Source: Ulva prolifera
Lineage: Eukaryota; Chlorophyta; Ulvophyceae; Ulvales; Ulvaceae
Direction of reading: 5' to 3'
Length of the DNA: 64,000 nucleotides
Assembly (NCBI GenBank): GCA_023078555.1
Contig: CM041201.1
Span: 7,819,172-7,883,171, forward strand
The notes under the pieces were generated by a model that did not search any database, had not been told where the DNA came from, and saw nothing but the letters and a program-made list of their open reading frames with translations. Position numbers and translations under genes: made by a program. The first letter of the stretch is position 1. Every line of letters starts with the position of its first letter. Shown piece by piece: positions 1 to 9,974 of this stretch.

Positions 1-10
1 TTACACGCAC

Positions 11-1012
11 ATGCAAGGCAAGCCGTGCAAAGTGGATTTTGCCTGCATTTTGTTTACAAAACTGCAGCGTCTAATGCAGCCCACCTGCAAATCGACATTA
101 GCTGATACCTTGCGCATGTTCTTACCCATGTCAACTTTACTAGAGAAATTTAACTTAGAGTTGAAGCCGTTAGTGGGCTTGAGTACGTTTCAAGCGGACG
201 CGACCGCTGTTAAATTCATTACGTGGGCTGTTACACAGCTTCAACAAGTCCGCGAGTCGGCCAACACGGTCAAACGTTACACAGGTGATGCGCCTGATAG
301 CAGGATCGATTATGCTATGCTAGTCTCCAAGCGCAAATCACAGGCACCTGGCACTCACGAACCCAAGCAGCAAGCCGCGGCCGCGATCTTACATGGCCCA
401 CCGGCTAACAACCGCAATGGTTTGCAGAAACGCGCGGCTCCCTCAGGTCCCCTACCAGGCACCAGGCAGCCACTTATCCCTCAACTTAAAGAGCAGGCTA
501 ACTCAACGGACGAGGATACGTTTAGGCCATGGCTGCAAGGGTTTGTTCAAAACCCTGTGGTGCCGGCTGACCTGCGCAAGGCACTTAGCCTTCAGTTGGA
601 AGGTGGCCCTACTTCGGTCCATGGCGCATTAGCTGCGGCAACGCACCCACTGCCTCCAGGAATTGAGCCTACATTTATGTTTACGGCAACACGCATGCGC
701 ATGCATTATCTGTACCCGTTCAAGCAGTGTTGGTTATGCCCGTCGGCTAGGAACAATGCCAACCCCCAAGCTGGCCATCATCAGGTTGACCACTGCCCCA
801 CTTTTCTTTCACTTGTACCACAGGCGTCTCGTGACGCGTTCTTCGGGGAGGCTTTTAACAGGCGGCGCCACCTCACCCCGCTGCCCCAGCGCTACAACCC
901 AGCCCGGCACCGCGATCGCGACAACAAGAGGGACTGGTGCGAACCCAACCGAAGAGGCTCTGATACTCAAGCCAAACGGTCACGCCCCGACCATCATCAC
1001 CATGTCCGCTGA
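11..1012 (+). CDS. gag-like capsid/nucleocapsid ORF of the Ty3 element (possibly 5' partial)
   Basis: Open for 333 codons from the first ATG. The true start may lie upstream of the window. Near residues 238-262 a Cys-x2-Cys followed by His-His and a further His-Cys resembles a nucleocapsid zinc knuckle with widened spacing (C-W-L-C ... D-H-C). The C-terminus is basic and ends in a His run. The TGA at 1010-1012 is in the same frame as the following protease-RT ORF, which continues open on the other side, so gag and pol are separated by one stop and not by a frame change. Gag identity rests on position and the Cys/His cluster. Confidence 0.6.
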   Translation: MQGKPCKVDFACILFTKLQRLMQPTCKSTLADTLRMFLPMSTLLEKFNLELKPLVGLSTFQADATAVKFITWAVTQLQQVRESANTVKRYTGDAPDSRIDYAMLVSKRKSQAPGTHEPKQQAAAAILHGPPANNRNGLQKRAAPSGPLPGTRQPLIPQLKEQANSTDEDTFRPWLQGFVQNPVVPADLRKALSLQLEGGPTSVHGALAAATHPLPPGIEPTFMFTATRMRMHYLYPFKQCWLCPSARNNANPQAGHHQVDHCPTFLSLVPQASRDAFFGEAFNRRRHLTPLPQRYNPARHRDRDNKRDWCEPNRRGSDTQAKRSRPDHHHHVR

Positions 1013-2976
1013 GAAGCTGGCAAGCCATCCATTGCGTGCCCACAATTGGCGGCTGAGCCTTACAATCTGGCACCAAAGTTAATACCATTGAACGCGACTT
1101 GTTTCAACTCCGCATTTATGTCTGGGTCCCTGTCCTTGTTTGATCTACATGACCTTAAAGAAAATATTATAGTGACTCTTCCATGCACAGACGCGGCGCA
1201 GGCTGCAGTTCGCCACATGCACACCATCAACATGCATGAACACAACATTACCGTCGTTATCCCCGCGCGAATTTTTGACTCGTCAGCATTTGTTCCGTTT
1301 TTACGTCAGCACTCCCCGTCCATGGTTGACGAGGCACGGCATTTGCTGGAGTATATGTCAGGCAACCCTGTTCCAGGACACCAAAAGTACCACATATGCA
1401 CAATGATCACGAATCAGCGTGTGTCAATTTTGCCAACGAAGAAAGCTGCAGCGGCGGTGTTGGCACAGCAAGCGAGTTTCGTTGATCTTATATGCACGAT
1501 GCCCACACGCATTCACAACCACTTCGCCAGGGCGTTGGTGGACACGGCAGCAAACCATAGCATGATCACTCGCGGTTTTTTGGAGCGCCATAACATCCCC
1601 TTTCTATCTACACACAGCGTAATGGTTGGAATTTCAGCATCGGAGGCACCATGCATAGGGTCTGTCTTGTTAAGTGCGCGGGTAGGACGACGGATCATTA
1701 CAGTGAAATTCACAGTAGTTGACTCGCTGCCCGCGGCAGCGGATTCATTCCATCCGAACGAGGCACTATTTGCACTTGATGTGATATCAGCCGTCAACAT
1801 GTCCATCACTTTTAAACATCCGCGCATTGTTATTCATGTCCCACCAGTAAAACATGGACGCAAGAAGACGGGACAGCCCTACTTCCATGTCATTCACGCC
1901 AGCCACGCACAAGTCACAACGGAATCCAGTCCACAGGAAGATTTCTTAATATCGCAACGTGAATTGAAGAGCCTCACAAACAGGGCGAGGCGCGGTCAGC
2001 AGCCACTGTTTGTGGCACACATTAAATCCTCACATGTAGCAACAACAAATGTTAGTTGTGCCAGCACAAAACGAACCGGATACCTATCACGACAAAATGC
2101 TCCTGCACATGTCCCACAAGACACATCATGTATCCCTGCTTGCATTAAAGCGGTTGTGGACAAACATCAAGCGCCTGGAGGCACGTTAGGGCCGCCACCC
2201 CCCAACACATCTGCATCCGGATTTGAAATGGACATTGACTTGTTGCCAGGCGCTAGGCCCAGAGCGGCGCGCCAGTATAGATTAACACCGAGGGAACAAC
2301 TGGAACCGGAAAAGCAGCTTCATCATTTAATCTCCATGGGGTGGGTGCAACCCTCTGTTTCTCTTTGGGCTAGCTGTGTCCTTTTTGCCCCCAAATCTGG
2401 CGGCAAGTTGAGACTTTGCATTGACTATCGGTATCTGAACGAGCACACAATTAAGAACACATACCCATTGCCACGCATCGACACGCTGCTAGACCAGCTG
2501 CAAGGGCACAAATACTTCTCAGCATTGGATTTGCAATCAGGCTATCACCAAATTCGTCTCTCGGAGTCAGCTGGCCCTAAAACGCTTTTAGAACACCGGA
2601 TGGCCTGTATGAGTGGAAGGTTATGCCGTTCGGCTTGTCCAACGCACCCTCGGTGTTTCAGCACGCAATGAATGTTGTCTTGAAAGGACTTATAGGTAAG
2701 ATTTGTCTTGCTTATCTCGACGATATTGTGGTTTTGGCACGATCGGAATCTGAGCATGCGACGAACTTGAATCTCGTGTTAACCCGCTTAGCAGAGCATA
2801 ACTTCTACAGCAACATGGATAAATGCCAATTTGCGCTGCAAGAGATTAAGTACCTAGGACATGTTGTCACGGCGGACACAGTCCAGCCGGACCCATGTAA
2901 AGTTCAGGTGCTACAAGATTGGCCGGTTACAGACTTGCAAAAATCGACAAACAATATAGATCGTTTCTCGGATTAG
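1013..2976 (+). pseudogene. protease and reverse transcriptase region of the Ty3 element, frameshifted
   Basis: The frame following the gag stop stays open to 2671. It holds a retropepsin-like segment near 1530-1830 with LVDTAANHSMI in the active-site position, that is Asp-Thr-Ala where Asp-Thr/Ser-Gly is normal. Reverse transcriptase begins near 2330 with KLRLCIDYRYLN and the SALDLQSGYHQI block. The frame is lost at about 2580. The RT continues in another frame from 2623 with PFGLSNAPSVFQ and the catalytic YLDDIVV box, then changes frame again near 2940. Both shifts fall within conserved RT sequence, so they are lesions and not programmed sites. Confidence 0.88.
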
Positions 2977-3590
2977 CGGGTTACTTCAGGAGGTTTATTC
3001 CGAAGTTCCCGACCTTGGCCGCGCCTTTGTTGCAGCGTATCAGCTCCAAGGAGCAGTTACCTTGGACGCTACAATGCGAACAGGCATTTACGAACATTAA
3101 ACAATCTCTGGTCAACGCTACTGTTATGCGCCACCCGGATCTTAACAAATCATTTCACATCTATACTGACGCATCAGATTATGCTTATGGTGCTGTGCTG
3201 ACTCAGGAACATGAGGATACTCTCTGTCATGTTGCGTGGATTGGCCGTAAATTGAATAAGGCTGAAGAAAATTATTATACACTAGAAAAAGAGCTTGGAG
3301 CGATTTTTTTTGCTTACCGCCAATGGCGATGTTATCTGGAAAACAATCACACAGTGTTCATTCACTCTGACCACAACCCCCTTAGATTTCTACAAACTCA
3401 AAAGAAGCTCACCGGCAAACATGCCAGGTGGCTCGAGTCTCTGTCCCGTATTGACTGGGAAATTACTTACATTCCAGGGGACAAGAATGTTGTGGCCGAT
3501 GCTGTTAGCACAGCAACTCACTTGCCTAGCACGGAAATCACGTTGCATGACGGCCACACGGTGGCCGCAGAACGGCGTCACGAACCTTAA
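2919..3590 (+). pseudogene. RT end and RNase H domain of the Ty3 element
   Basis: Starts in frame 0 with the RT tail (FLGLAGYFRRFIPKF) and runs into the Ty3-type RNase H. That domain has the TDASDYAYGAVL motif near 3168-3200, the YTLEKELGAI block carrying the catalytic Glu, and the SDHNPL block near 3366. The conserved end motif normally read as ADALSR is altered to ADAVST. It is closed by TAA at 3588-3590. The same frame reopens at once into the integrase ORF, so a single stop separates two domains that are usually one polyprotein. Confidence 0.85.
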
Positions 3591-5723
3591 CGAGCATTAG
3601 CACTGACAAGCCTTCTAGTGCGCAGGTCCACTGGCCCCGCACCGGATTTATCGGAGGCATTCCCTCCACTACCATTGTCACAGGCTCCATCACATGGCAC
3701 GGCACTTATGGAGTCCCGCAGGGTTACCCCGTCGGCTTGGCAGTCTGCTCCACTTCCGGCCGCCACGAATTTATTCTCCCGCACAACACGGGGACAGCAG
3801 TTAACCTGGGCGCTGCGGCAGCTCAGCCGCCAGCCAAGCAACCCCGCTTACTCAGTCGTGCAGAGAATGCTGGACCACAGCAACCGCTCGCTACCGGCCA
3901 CGACTCCGCGGCGGCCCCGGTCACAACCCCCGTTACAGGCTGCGCCCTCAACACGGCGCAGCAACCGGTTTCAGTCCCTCAGCCCGCCGCTCAGCCCACC
4001 AACAAGTCCGCAACAGCCGTCCACTCCGATGCCCAACCAACCTCCGGACTTGACGACGACTCCGAGCCCTGGCTCCGGGCACTTGAAGCAGCACTCCTCG
4101 GCGAGTGATTCCGCCGACATTGTTCTCGACGCTGAGGCCGTCGAAGACATTGGTACGAATCTCATCGACCAGCACAATCACCATCTTACTCTTGACACCG
4201 TGATTGATTCATTTTGGGAACGCTTGCGTAAAGGTTATGCACATGACCCTGCATTTCGTGAACCGCCGAAGCAATTTCGGTTTGATAAACATCTGCAAGC
4301 ATATTTTTGCGAGCACAAGCTTGTCATTCCGGATTATGATGATTTTCGCAAACAAATCTTGTTGTGGCACCATGTGCATCCGTGGCATGCACACTTGGGT
4401 GTGCATAGAACACAAGCACTTATTATGGATACGTTTCATTGGCCCAACATCAGCGGAGACATCAAATCATTTGTATCGCAGTGTCATTCGTGTCAAATAA
4501 TGAAATCTCTCGGTTCCACAGTTAGCACCCTGTCACCCCTACCAGTACCCACAGCATGCTGGCGGGTTGTTAGCTTGGATATGATCACGCAACTACCCCG
4601 CACTGTGTCTGGTTTTGATTGCATCGTCGTTTTCGTTGACCAGTTTTCTAAGATGGTCCGCCTTGTCCCTGCACTCAGTACTCTGGACGGACCAGGCTTC
4701 GCCAAATTGTTCTTCCAACATATTTACCCGCACTATGGCTTGCCGTTGGGTATATGTAGTGATCTCGGAGTGCAATGGAACAATAAATTCTTTCAATCCG
4801 TTTGCGAGCACATGGGCATTCGGCTACGCTTAACTTTCTCTTATCACCCCCAAGCAAATGGCCAAGTGGAACGCATGAACAGAGTAATTGGAGAAGCACT
4901 AAGGCATTTTGTCAGTCCAGCACACGACGACTGGGATACATTCTTGCCGCACATCGAGTTCAGCATTAACAGTTCCAAAAATGAAAGCACTGGTTGCAGC
5001 CCGTTTCAACTCAATCGCATTACACCCCCCTTATCCCCGACTGCTTTGGCATTTGGTATGTCGACATCGCCAAAACCACATGCGTCTGTCTTGCATCGGA
5101 TGTATTACCACTTAGCCAAGCAATCTCTGAATGAAGCCAAGCAAAGCATGTGGGCTGGCACTGTCCAACCTGAATACTTTGAGCATTTCCGAGCAGGAAA
5201 GAATGTTCTGCTGTCCTTGTCAAAACTCGCGCTGCATCACCCATCCCTTAGGCGCAAATTCACTGCCAAATGGGCGGGCCCCCGTCAAATCCTTGAGCTG
5301 GTCGGCACTAGAGCTGCGCGATTGCAACTGCCTGCAACGCTGCAGCAACTTCGCATACACAATGTGTTTCATTTCTCATGTTTAAAACCGTACGTTGCGT
5401 CTCATCTGCATGAGTACTCCAGCGCACCTGAATTGTCCCGGCCCACAGACGTCAATAAGGTGTTCGAAGTGGAAGCCATCCTTGATTATAGACGCACGCA
5501 TACACCCGCTGTCCAATCCAAAGAGACAGGCTCAATGAAAGGCCCTCACTACTTAGTTAGTTGGAAAGGGTACTCCCCGCAACACAACTTATGGCTCCCT
5601 GTTAATGAGCTGGAGAACTGTTTGGACAAAGTGGCCGTTTATATGTTCCAGAATGCGTCTTCCAAACAGCGCGACAACAGCGCGACATCTGATCCAACAG
5701 TTCCCGCGCACGGCCCGTGCTAA
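3591..5723 (+). CDS. integrase with C-terminal chromodomain (Ty3 chromovirus)
   Basis: First ATG at 3618, 701 codons. The N-terminal ~190 residues are a Pro/Ser-rich linker without a known domain. An HHCC zinc domain follows (HHVHPWHAHLGVHRTQ ... CHSCQ). The catalytic core shows Asp in SLDMI, Asp in ICSDLGVQW and Glu in NGQVERMNR, so the D,D-35-E triad is complete. The last ~90 residues form a chromodomain (FEVEAILDYR ... YLVSWKGYSPQHNLWLPV), the mark of chromoviruses, thought to direct insertion to modified chromatin. This is the best-preserved part of the element. Confidence 0.92.
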   Translation, partial: RALALTSLLVRRSTGPAPDLSEAFPPLPLSQAPSHGTALMESRRVTPSAWQSAPLPAATNLFSRTTRGQQLTWALRQLSRQPSNPAYSVVQRMLDHSNRSLPATTPRRPRSQPPLQAAPSTRRSNRFQSLSPPLSPPTSPQQPSTPMPNQPPDLTTTPSPGSGHLKQHSSASDSADIVLDAEAVEDIGTNLIDQHNHHLTLDTVIDSFWERLRKGYAHDPAFREPPKQFRFDKHLQAYFCEHKLVIPDYDDFRKQILLWHHVHPWHAHLGVHRTQALIMDTFHWPNISGDIKSFVSQCHSCQIMKSLGSTVSTLSPLPVPTACWRVVSLDMITQLPRTVSGFDCIVVFVDQFSKMVRLVPALSTLDGPGFAKLFFQHIYPHYGLPLGICSDLGVQWNNKFFQSVCEHMGIRLRLTFSYHPQANGQVERMNRVIGEALRHFVSPAHDDWDTFLPHIEFSINSSKNESTGCSPFQLNRITPPLSPTALAFGMSTSPKPHASVLHRMYYHLAKQSLNEAKQSMWAGTVQPEYFEHFRAGKNVLLSLSKLALHHPSLRRKFTAKWAGPRQILELVGTRAARLQLPATLQQLRIHNVFHFSCLKPYVASHLHEYSSAPELSRPTDVNKVFEVEAILDYRRTHTPAVQSKETGSMKGPHYLVSWKGYSPQHNLWLPVNELENCLDKVAVYMFQNASSKQRDNSATSDPTVPAHGPC

Positions 5724-6832
5724 ACTAGCGCACCTGCTGCAACGTGCTCAACAGTCGACCCGACGCGGGATCGACACTGCACCTGCCATTATGTCGCGCC
5801 CGCCACGCTTGACGCCTAGGACTAGGCGTCGCTCGGCGTGCCCGGTAGATGCCGAACCGGCGCTTAAAGCAGCCACATCGCGCCAGCGTTATTGCTCCCG
5901 CTGCGCTGCATGCCTGTACTAGGTCTTCGCTGCGCCCGCTATGTGTTGAAGGGGACGCCTGGATTCATGATAGCACTTACAGGGCATTTACACGGTCGTC
6001 AGGAGTTGGGATCGACGCAGGTATTGCTTGACCGTATCCTGCCCGCTCCGCCGACACTTGTCGGTCTTAGGTCCATGTGCATGATCACATAGGAACCAAC
6101 ACTGCCACCCCCACAGCACTCGTCATGCTGGGCACGGGCATTCACTGGGTGGAGCTCCAGCACGGCAGCGACTCGTACCTTACCTGCCTTGAGTGTGCCG
6201 TTATTTTTATTTTTTTCTACAGGTCTTTATGGGGTTGTTCACTTTATTTGGCGCTGCATCGGGGTGTTCTTGCTCGGTGCGCGATTACCTCGGAACGCCT
6301 ATATTGTGGCGCCTCATCGCTTACTTATGCCGTTGTGCAGTGGCTTCCTTGCCCGACTTACCCGGAGACTCCGCGCTGGCGGATGGCAAGCTTAAAAGGC
6401 TCCTGGTCAACATTGACAGAATTATGAAGGACGACCTCCATATTTCCGCGGCCGCCGGCAGCATCGACGAATTTAAGCGCCGTCTTGCGGCATTGTTACT
6501 GCCGAGCGCACGGTGGTGATGGCTGCTCGCATTCGTGAGCGCACGCTTCATGACTTTATCGAATTTGCCACGCACTCTCATGGCCATGTTTTGGGCCACT
6601 ACTTAGATGACTTGATCGTGGCCTTCTCGGACATGATGTAACTTATTTGCAAGGCAGTCACGGCGCCGGCGCTTGTTGCAAAGCCCCGACGTCGTCCCTG
6701 CTCCGCAGGCTTTGCCCTTCGCGTCATTTTTAGGTTCACTTGCCATCTATCGTGATGCCTTCTTCGTGTGTGGTCTCGCCAGCATCTCTGTGCTTCGCTT
6801 GTGGAGCTTCGCTCCTCTGTTAAGGGGGGAGG
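5724..6832 (+). other. non-coding or degenerate 3' internal region of the Ty3 element
   Basis: Lies between the integrase stop and the 3' LTR. A 108-codon ORF at 6193-6519 starts with a hydrophobic stretch, but no domain is recognised and no frame is open throughout. The region ends with the polypurine tract 6822-6832. Confidence 0.5.
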
Positions 6833-7688
6833 TGTTGTGAGATACATCTCACTAGGCGCATGCTGGCGCGGCACACCTATAGACACCTAAGGCTGCAGCG
6901 CAGACCACAACATGTGTCCTTGTAACTTGGACTGGCGTATGTACAACGCCACTTATACATTATATACCACGTTAATTATTATTATGCACATATGTGCACG
7001 CAATTTCTGTACAGCAACCTGTACACTCGAATCACAATGATACGTGTATGCCTGACACCTTACTGGACGTGGCTACGAGTGCACCAACTCGGCCAGCTTA
7101 CGCAGCCATGCTTAGTTGGCACTATATTATATCGGGTTACTCGGACCAGCGCATTAGCGGTCATGTCCTACCCAAGCTAGACTGGTATCTTACAGACCGG
7201 GTCGCATGCACACCTCCCATGTTTATTTGCGAACTCACGCATGTTACGCGGCAGCCTTGGGGTTTCGCATGCATACCCGCTGTTAGCAGGCACGGCACCC
7301 ACATCGAACACGAAATCAGTGTGCGATCAGCCTTCAGGCTCCGAAGGCCACATGTTCACTTTCTCCCGCAGTTACTCGGGATCTTGGGTCTGCGCTCTGC
7401 GCGATCCGGCGAGGCCAGCTCTAACAGGGGGATCGACCTGGGCGCACACACCATCGGTATTTATACCGAGCGCTTGCTAGGACCAGGCACGTTTTTACAG
7501 TGATCTGGTTGGGGCGCCACCCATTCGAGCATCACATTGTATTGACTTCTTGCCTCTTTTCGCATCTGTCTGTTCTATTTCTGTCTGCCTATACAGCCTT
7601 CGTGCTGCGGCGTTTAGCCCATTTTATTCAGCTGTCCTTGCGCAGCACCGTAGGTCCGTTCCGTCCCAGCGACTCAGAGACCTCAACA
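6833..7688 (+). repeat. 3' LTR of the Ty3 element
   Basis: 856 bp with terminal TGTTG...CAACA inverted ends, immediately after the polypurine tract. A second copy of the same sequence in reverse orientation begins 134 bp downstream, which confirms both boundaries. ORFs inside it (6994-7503 and others) recur in the inverted copy and are probably LTR sequence, not genes. Confidence 0.88.
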
Positions 7689-7822
7689 GTGTTGCTGCGC
7701 GCGTAAACAATCGCATTCTTTATTCGCAGCAGCGTAATGCTGACAAGCAAGCCCACCTTCTGGCCATTCGCAAGCCTAGGAGGGGGAGGAAATTGCAAGC
7801 TGTAGACCTTGCTTATGTCATA

Positions 7823-8659
7823 TGTTGAGGTCTCTGAGTCACCGGGACGGAAGGGACCTACAGTGCTGCGCGAGGACACTTGAATAACAGGGCTAAACGC
7901 CGCAGCACGAAGGCTGTACAAGCACACAGATATAGAACAAAATAGACGTGAAAGGAAGCGTAAATTCAATACAGATGTGATGCACGAATGGGTGGCGCCC
8001 CAACCAGATCACAGTAAAAACGTGCCTGGTCCTAGCAAGCGCTCGGTATAAATACCGATGGTGTGTGCGCCCAGGTCGATCCCCCTGTTAGAGCTGGCCT
8101 CGCCGGATCGCGCAGAGCGCAGACCCAAGATCCCGAGTAACTGCGGGAGAAAGTGAACATGTGGCCTTCGGAGCCTGAAGGCTGATCGCACACTGATTTC
8201 GTGTTCGATGTGGGTGCCGTGCCTGCTAACAGCGGGTATGCATGCGAAACCCCAAGGCTGCCGCGTAACATGCGTGAGTTCGCAAATAAACATGGGAGGT
8301 GTGCATGCGACCCGGTCTAGCTTGGGTAGGACATGACCGCTAATACGCTGGTCCAGGTAATCCGATATAACACGGTGCCAACTAAGCATGGCTATGTAAG
8401 CTGGCCGAATTGGTGCACTCGTAGCCACGTCATTAAGGTGTCTAGCATACACGTATCATTGTGATTCGAGTGTACAGGACGCTGTACATAAATTGTGTGC
8501 ATAATAATAATAATAATGAATGTGATATATAACGTATAAGTGGCATTTTACAGACGCATGTCCAAATCACGAGGGTAGATGCAATGGTCTGCGCTGCAAC
8601 CTTAGGTGTCTACAGGTGTGCCGTGCCAACATGCACCTAGTGAGATGTATCTCACAGCA
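7823..8659 (-). repeat. second LTR copy, inverted relative to the first
   Basis: 837 bp, the reverse complement of 6833-7688 with scattered substitutions and small indels. Read on the minus strand it starts TGCTGTGAGATACATC and ends CTCAACA. No 5-bp target duplication is visible (TCATA before, TCCTA after), so it is not a simple solo LTR. With its partner it makes a ~0.84-kb-arm inverted repeat around a 134-bp spacer. Confidence 0.85.
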
Positions 8660-9974
8660 TCCTAGATCGCGGACAAGGCAAGAAAAATGCGGTCACAGGC
8701 TCGTTTGTTGTCGAATGCGTTTCTGAAAATCAAACTTTCCTGCACACAACGCGGCAAGTGTCCGGTCGGGACGTGCGCCATTTTCCAATACACTTAGAAC
8801 GTGTGGCCCGATGCACAACTATGACTATGAGTGCTAAAGAAGCTCATTGCACGCCGCAGGCATGTCGATGCGGCCACCGCCCGCGGCGGCGCAAATCACG
8901 AGTTAGCGCTCGCTGGCCCCATCAGCGCCTTTATAAGATCATGACATGAATGTTGTGGCCTAGCTGTGTAGCTGAGCCATGCTCGTTGCTTGCAGTGCTT
9001 CAGACAGCGTAGCTCCGCGTAAATGCACTCACACTGCGTGCATACGTTTGCACATGCATGCATGCACGACTGTGTGCTGAGGCGTGCCATCAGCTTTGAT
9101 GCACGCTTGTCTCTGATCTGCTTGGTGCAATTGCAGTGCTCATAAGCCTTCTCATCCTTGAGGATGGTCCGCCGATTGGGGCTGACCAATCGGCCGGCCA
9201 TTATTTCGTTCTTAGAACGAAATTAAAATACTATCAACTACATCGGGATGAAGAAGAAATTGAAGAAGAAGGCAGTGCCCTGAGTGGTGAGCATGCATTG
9301 TGAAACAAAAGGGGTCGGTGCGGAGAAGTGTTGAAAGGGAGTGTAAGATGGTGCATTCAAACTATTCATGACATTAAGATACAAGATTCGAAAGCAAGTC
9401 AAGTAGTACCAAGCCGAGATCAAGAAAGACTAGCGTTCTCATAAGTACTTTAGGGCACTGTATTAGCACGTTAGACTGCATCGATTCGCATGGTGACAGT
9501 TAGTTCAGCTTACTCCCTATTGGTTGAGCTCACACGCTTGTGTTGTCTAGGCCACTCACATGCCTAGCTGCCTTGGAATCATCCAAGTTCAGGGCCTTTG
9601 TAACATCATGACAAATCCACACAAACAAACATATCCCGTAGTTTGACCGACATGTACATTACGCCATGTATCGTAGTATGTGCTCCGCCGTCAAACAATC
9701 GCATGCACGCACAACTACACAAAGACCGCCAAGTGCCTCAGGGGATGAAACAAGCAAGGACATCAGCGCCGTCATGAAGAGCGATTCTAGCCACACATGC
9801 TTAGATGGCTATTTGAATCCCTAGTCCATGCCCTAGACATCGAGTAACAAACGGCCTCTGTCACATCCACCCTGGGCAGCAACAGGATTGCATATGATCG
9901 CCACACTGCGCACACCGTGCCATGGCCTCATATCAATGCCTTGGCGAACCACACGATCGCCACGAGCGCCGTTC
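8660..9974. other. intergenic, no gene recognised
   Basis: Only short ORFs without coding character. It separates the LTR cluster from the 3' end of MSH6. No repeat with a partner elsewhere in the window was seen. Confidence 0.5.

Larger units (their letters stand above)
1..7688 (+). mobile_element. Ty3/gypsy chromovirus, 5' end outside window, decayed
   Basis: LTR retrotransposon read left to right. The order gag, protease, reverse transcriptase, RNase H, integrase, chromodomain is that of Ty3/gypsy chromoviruses. A purine-rich tract at 6822-6832 lies directly before the 3' LTR (6833-7688), which begins TGTTG and ends CAACA. The 5' LTR and primer-binding site are outside the window. The coding part is broken by two frame changes (near 2580-2620 and near 2940) and by in-frame stops at 1010-1012 and 3588-3590, so this copy is probably inactive. 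About 1.1 kb without recognisable domains separates the integrase end from the LTR. Confidence 0.93.

Noticed and set aside
6994..8452. ORFs of 147-169 codons in both LTR copies as genes
   Set aside because: They lie inside the two LTRs, mirror each other by orientation and have no domain.
7823..8659. Ordinary solo LTR
   Set aside because: No 5-bp target duplication at its edges.
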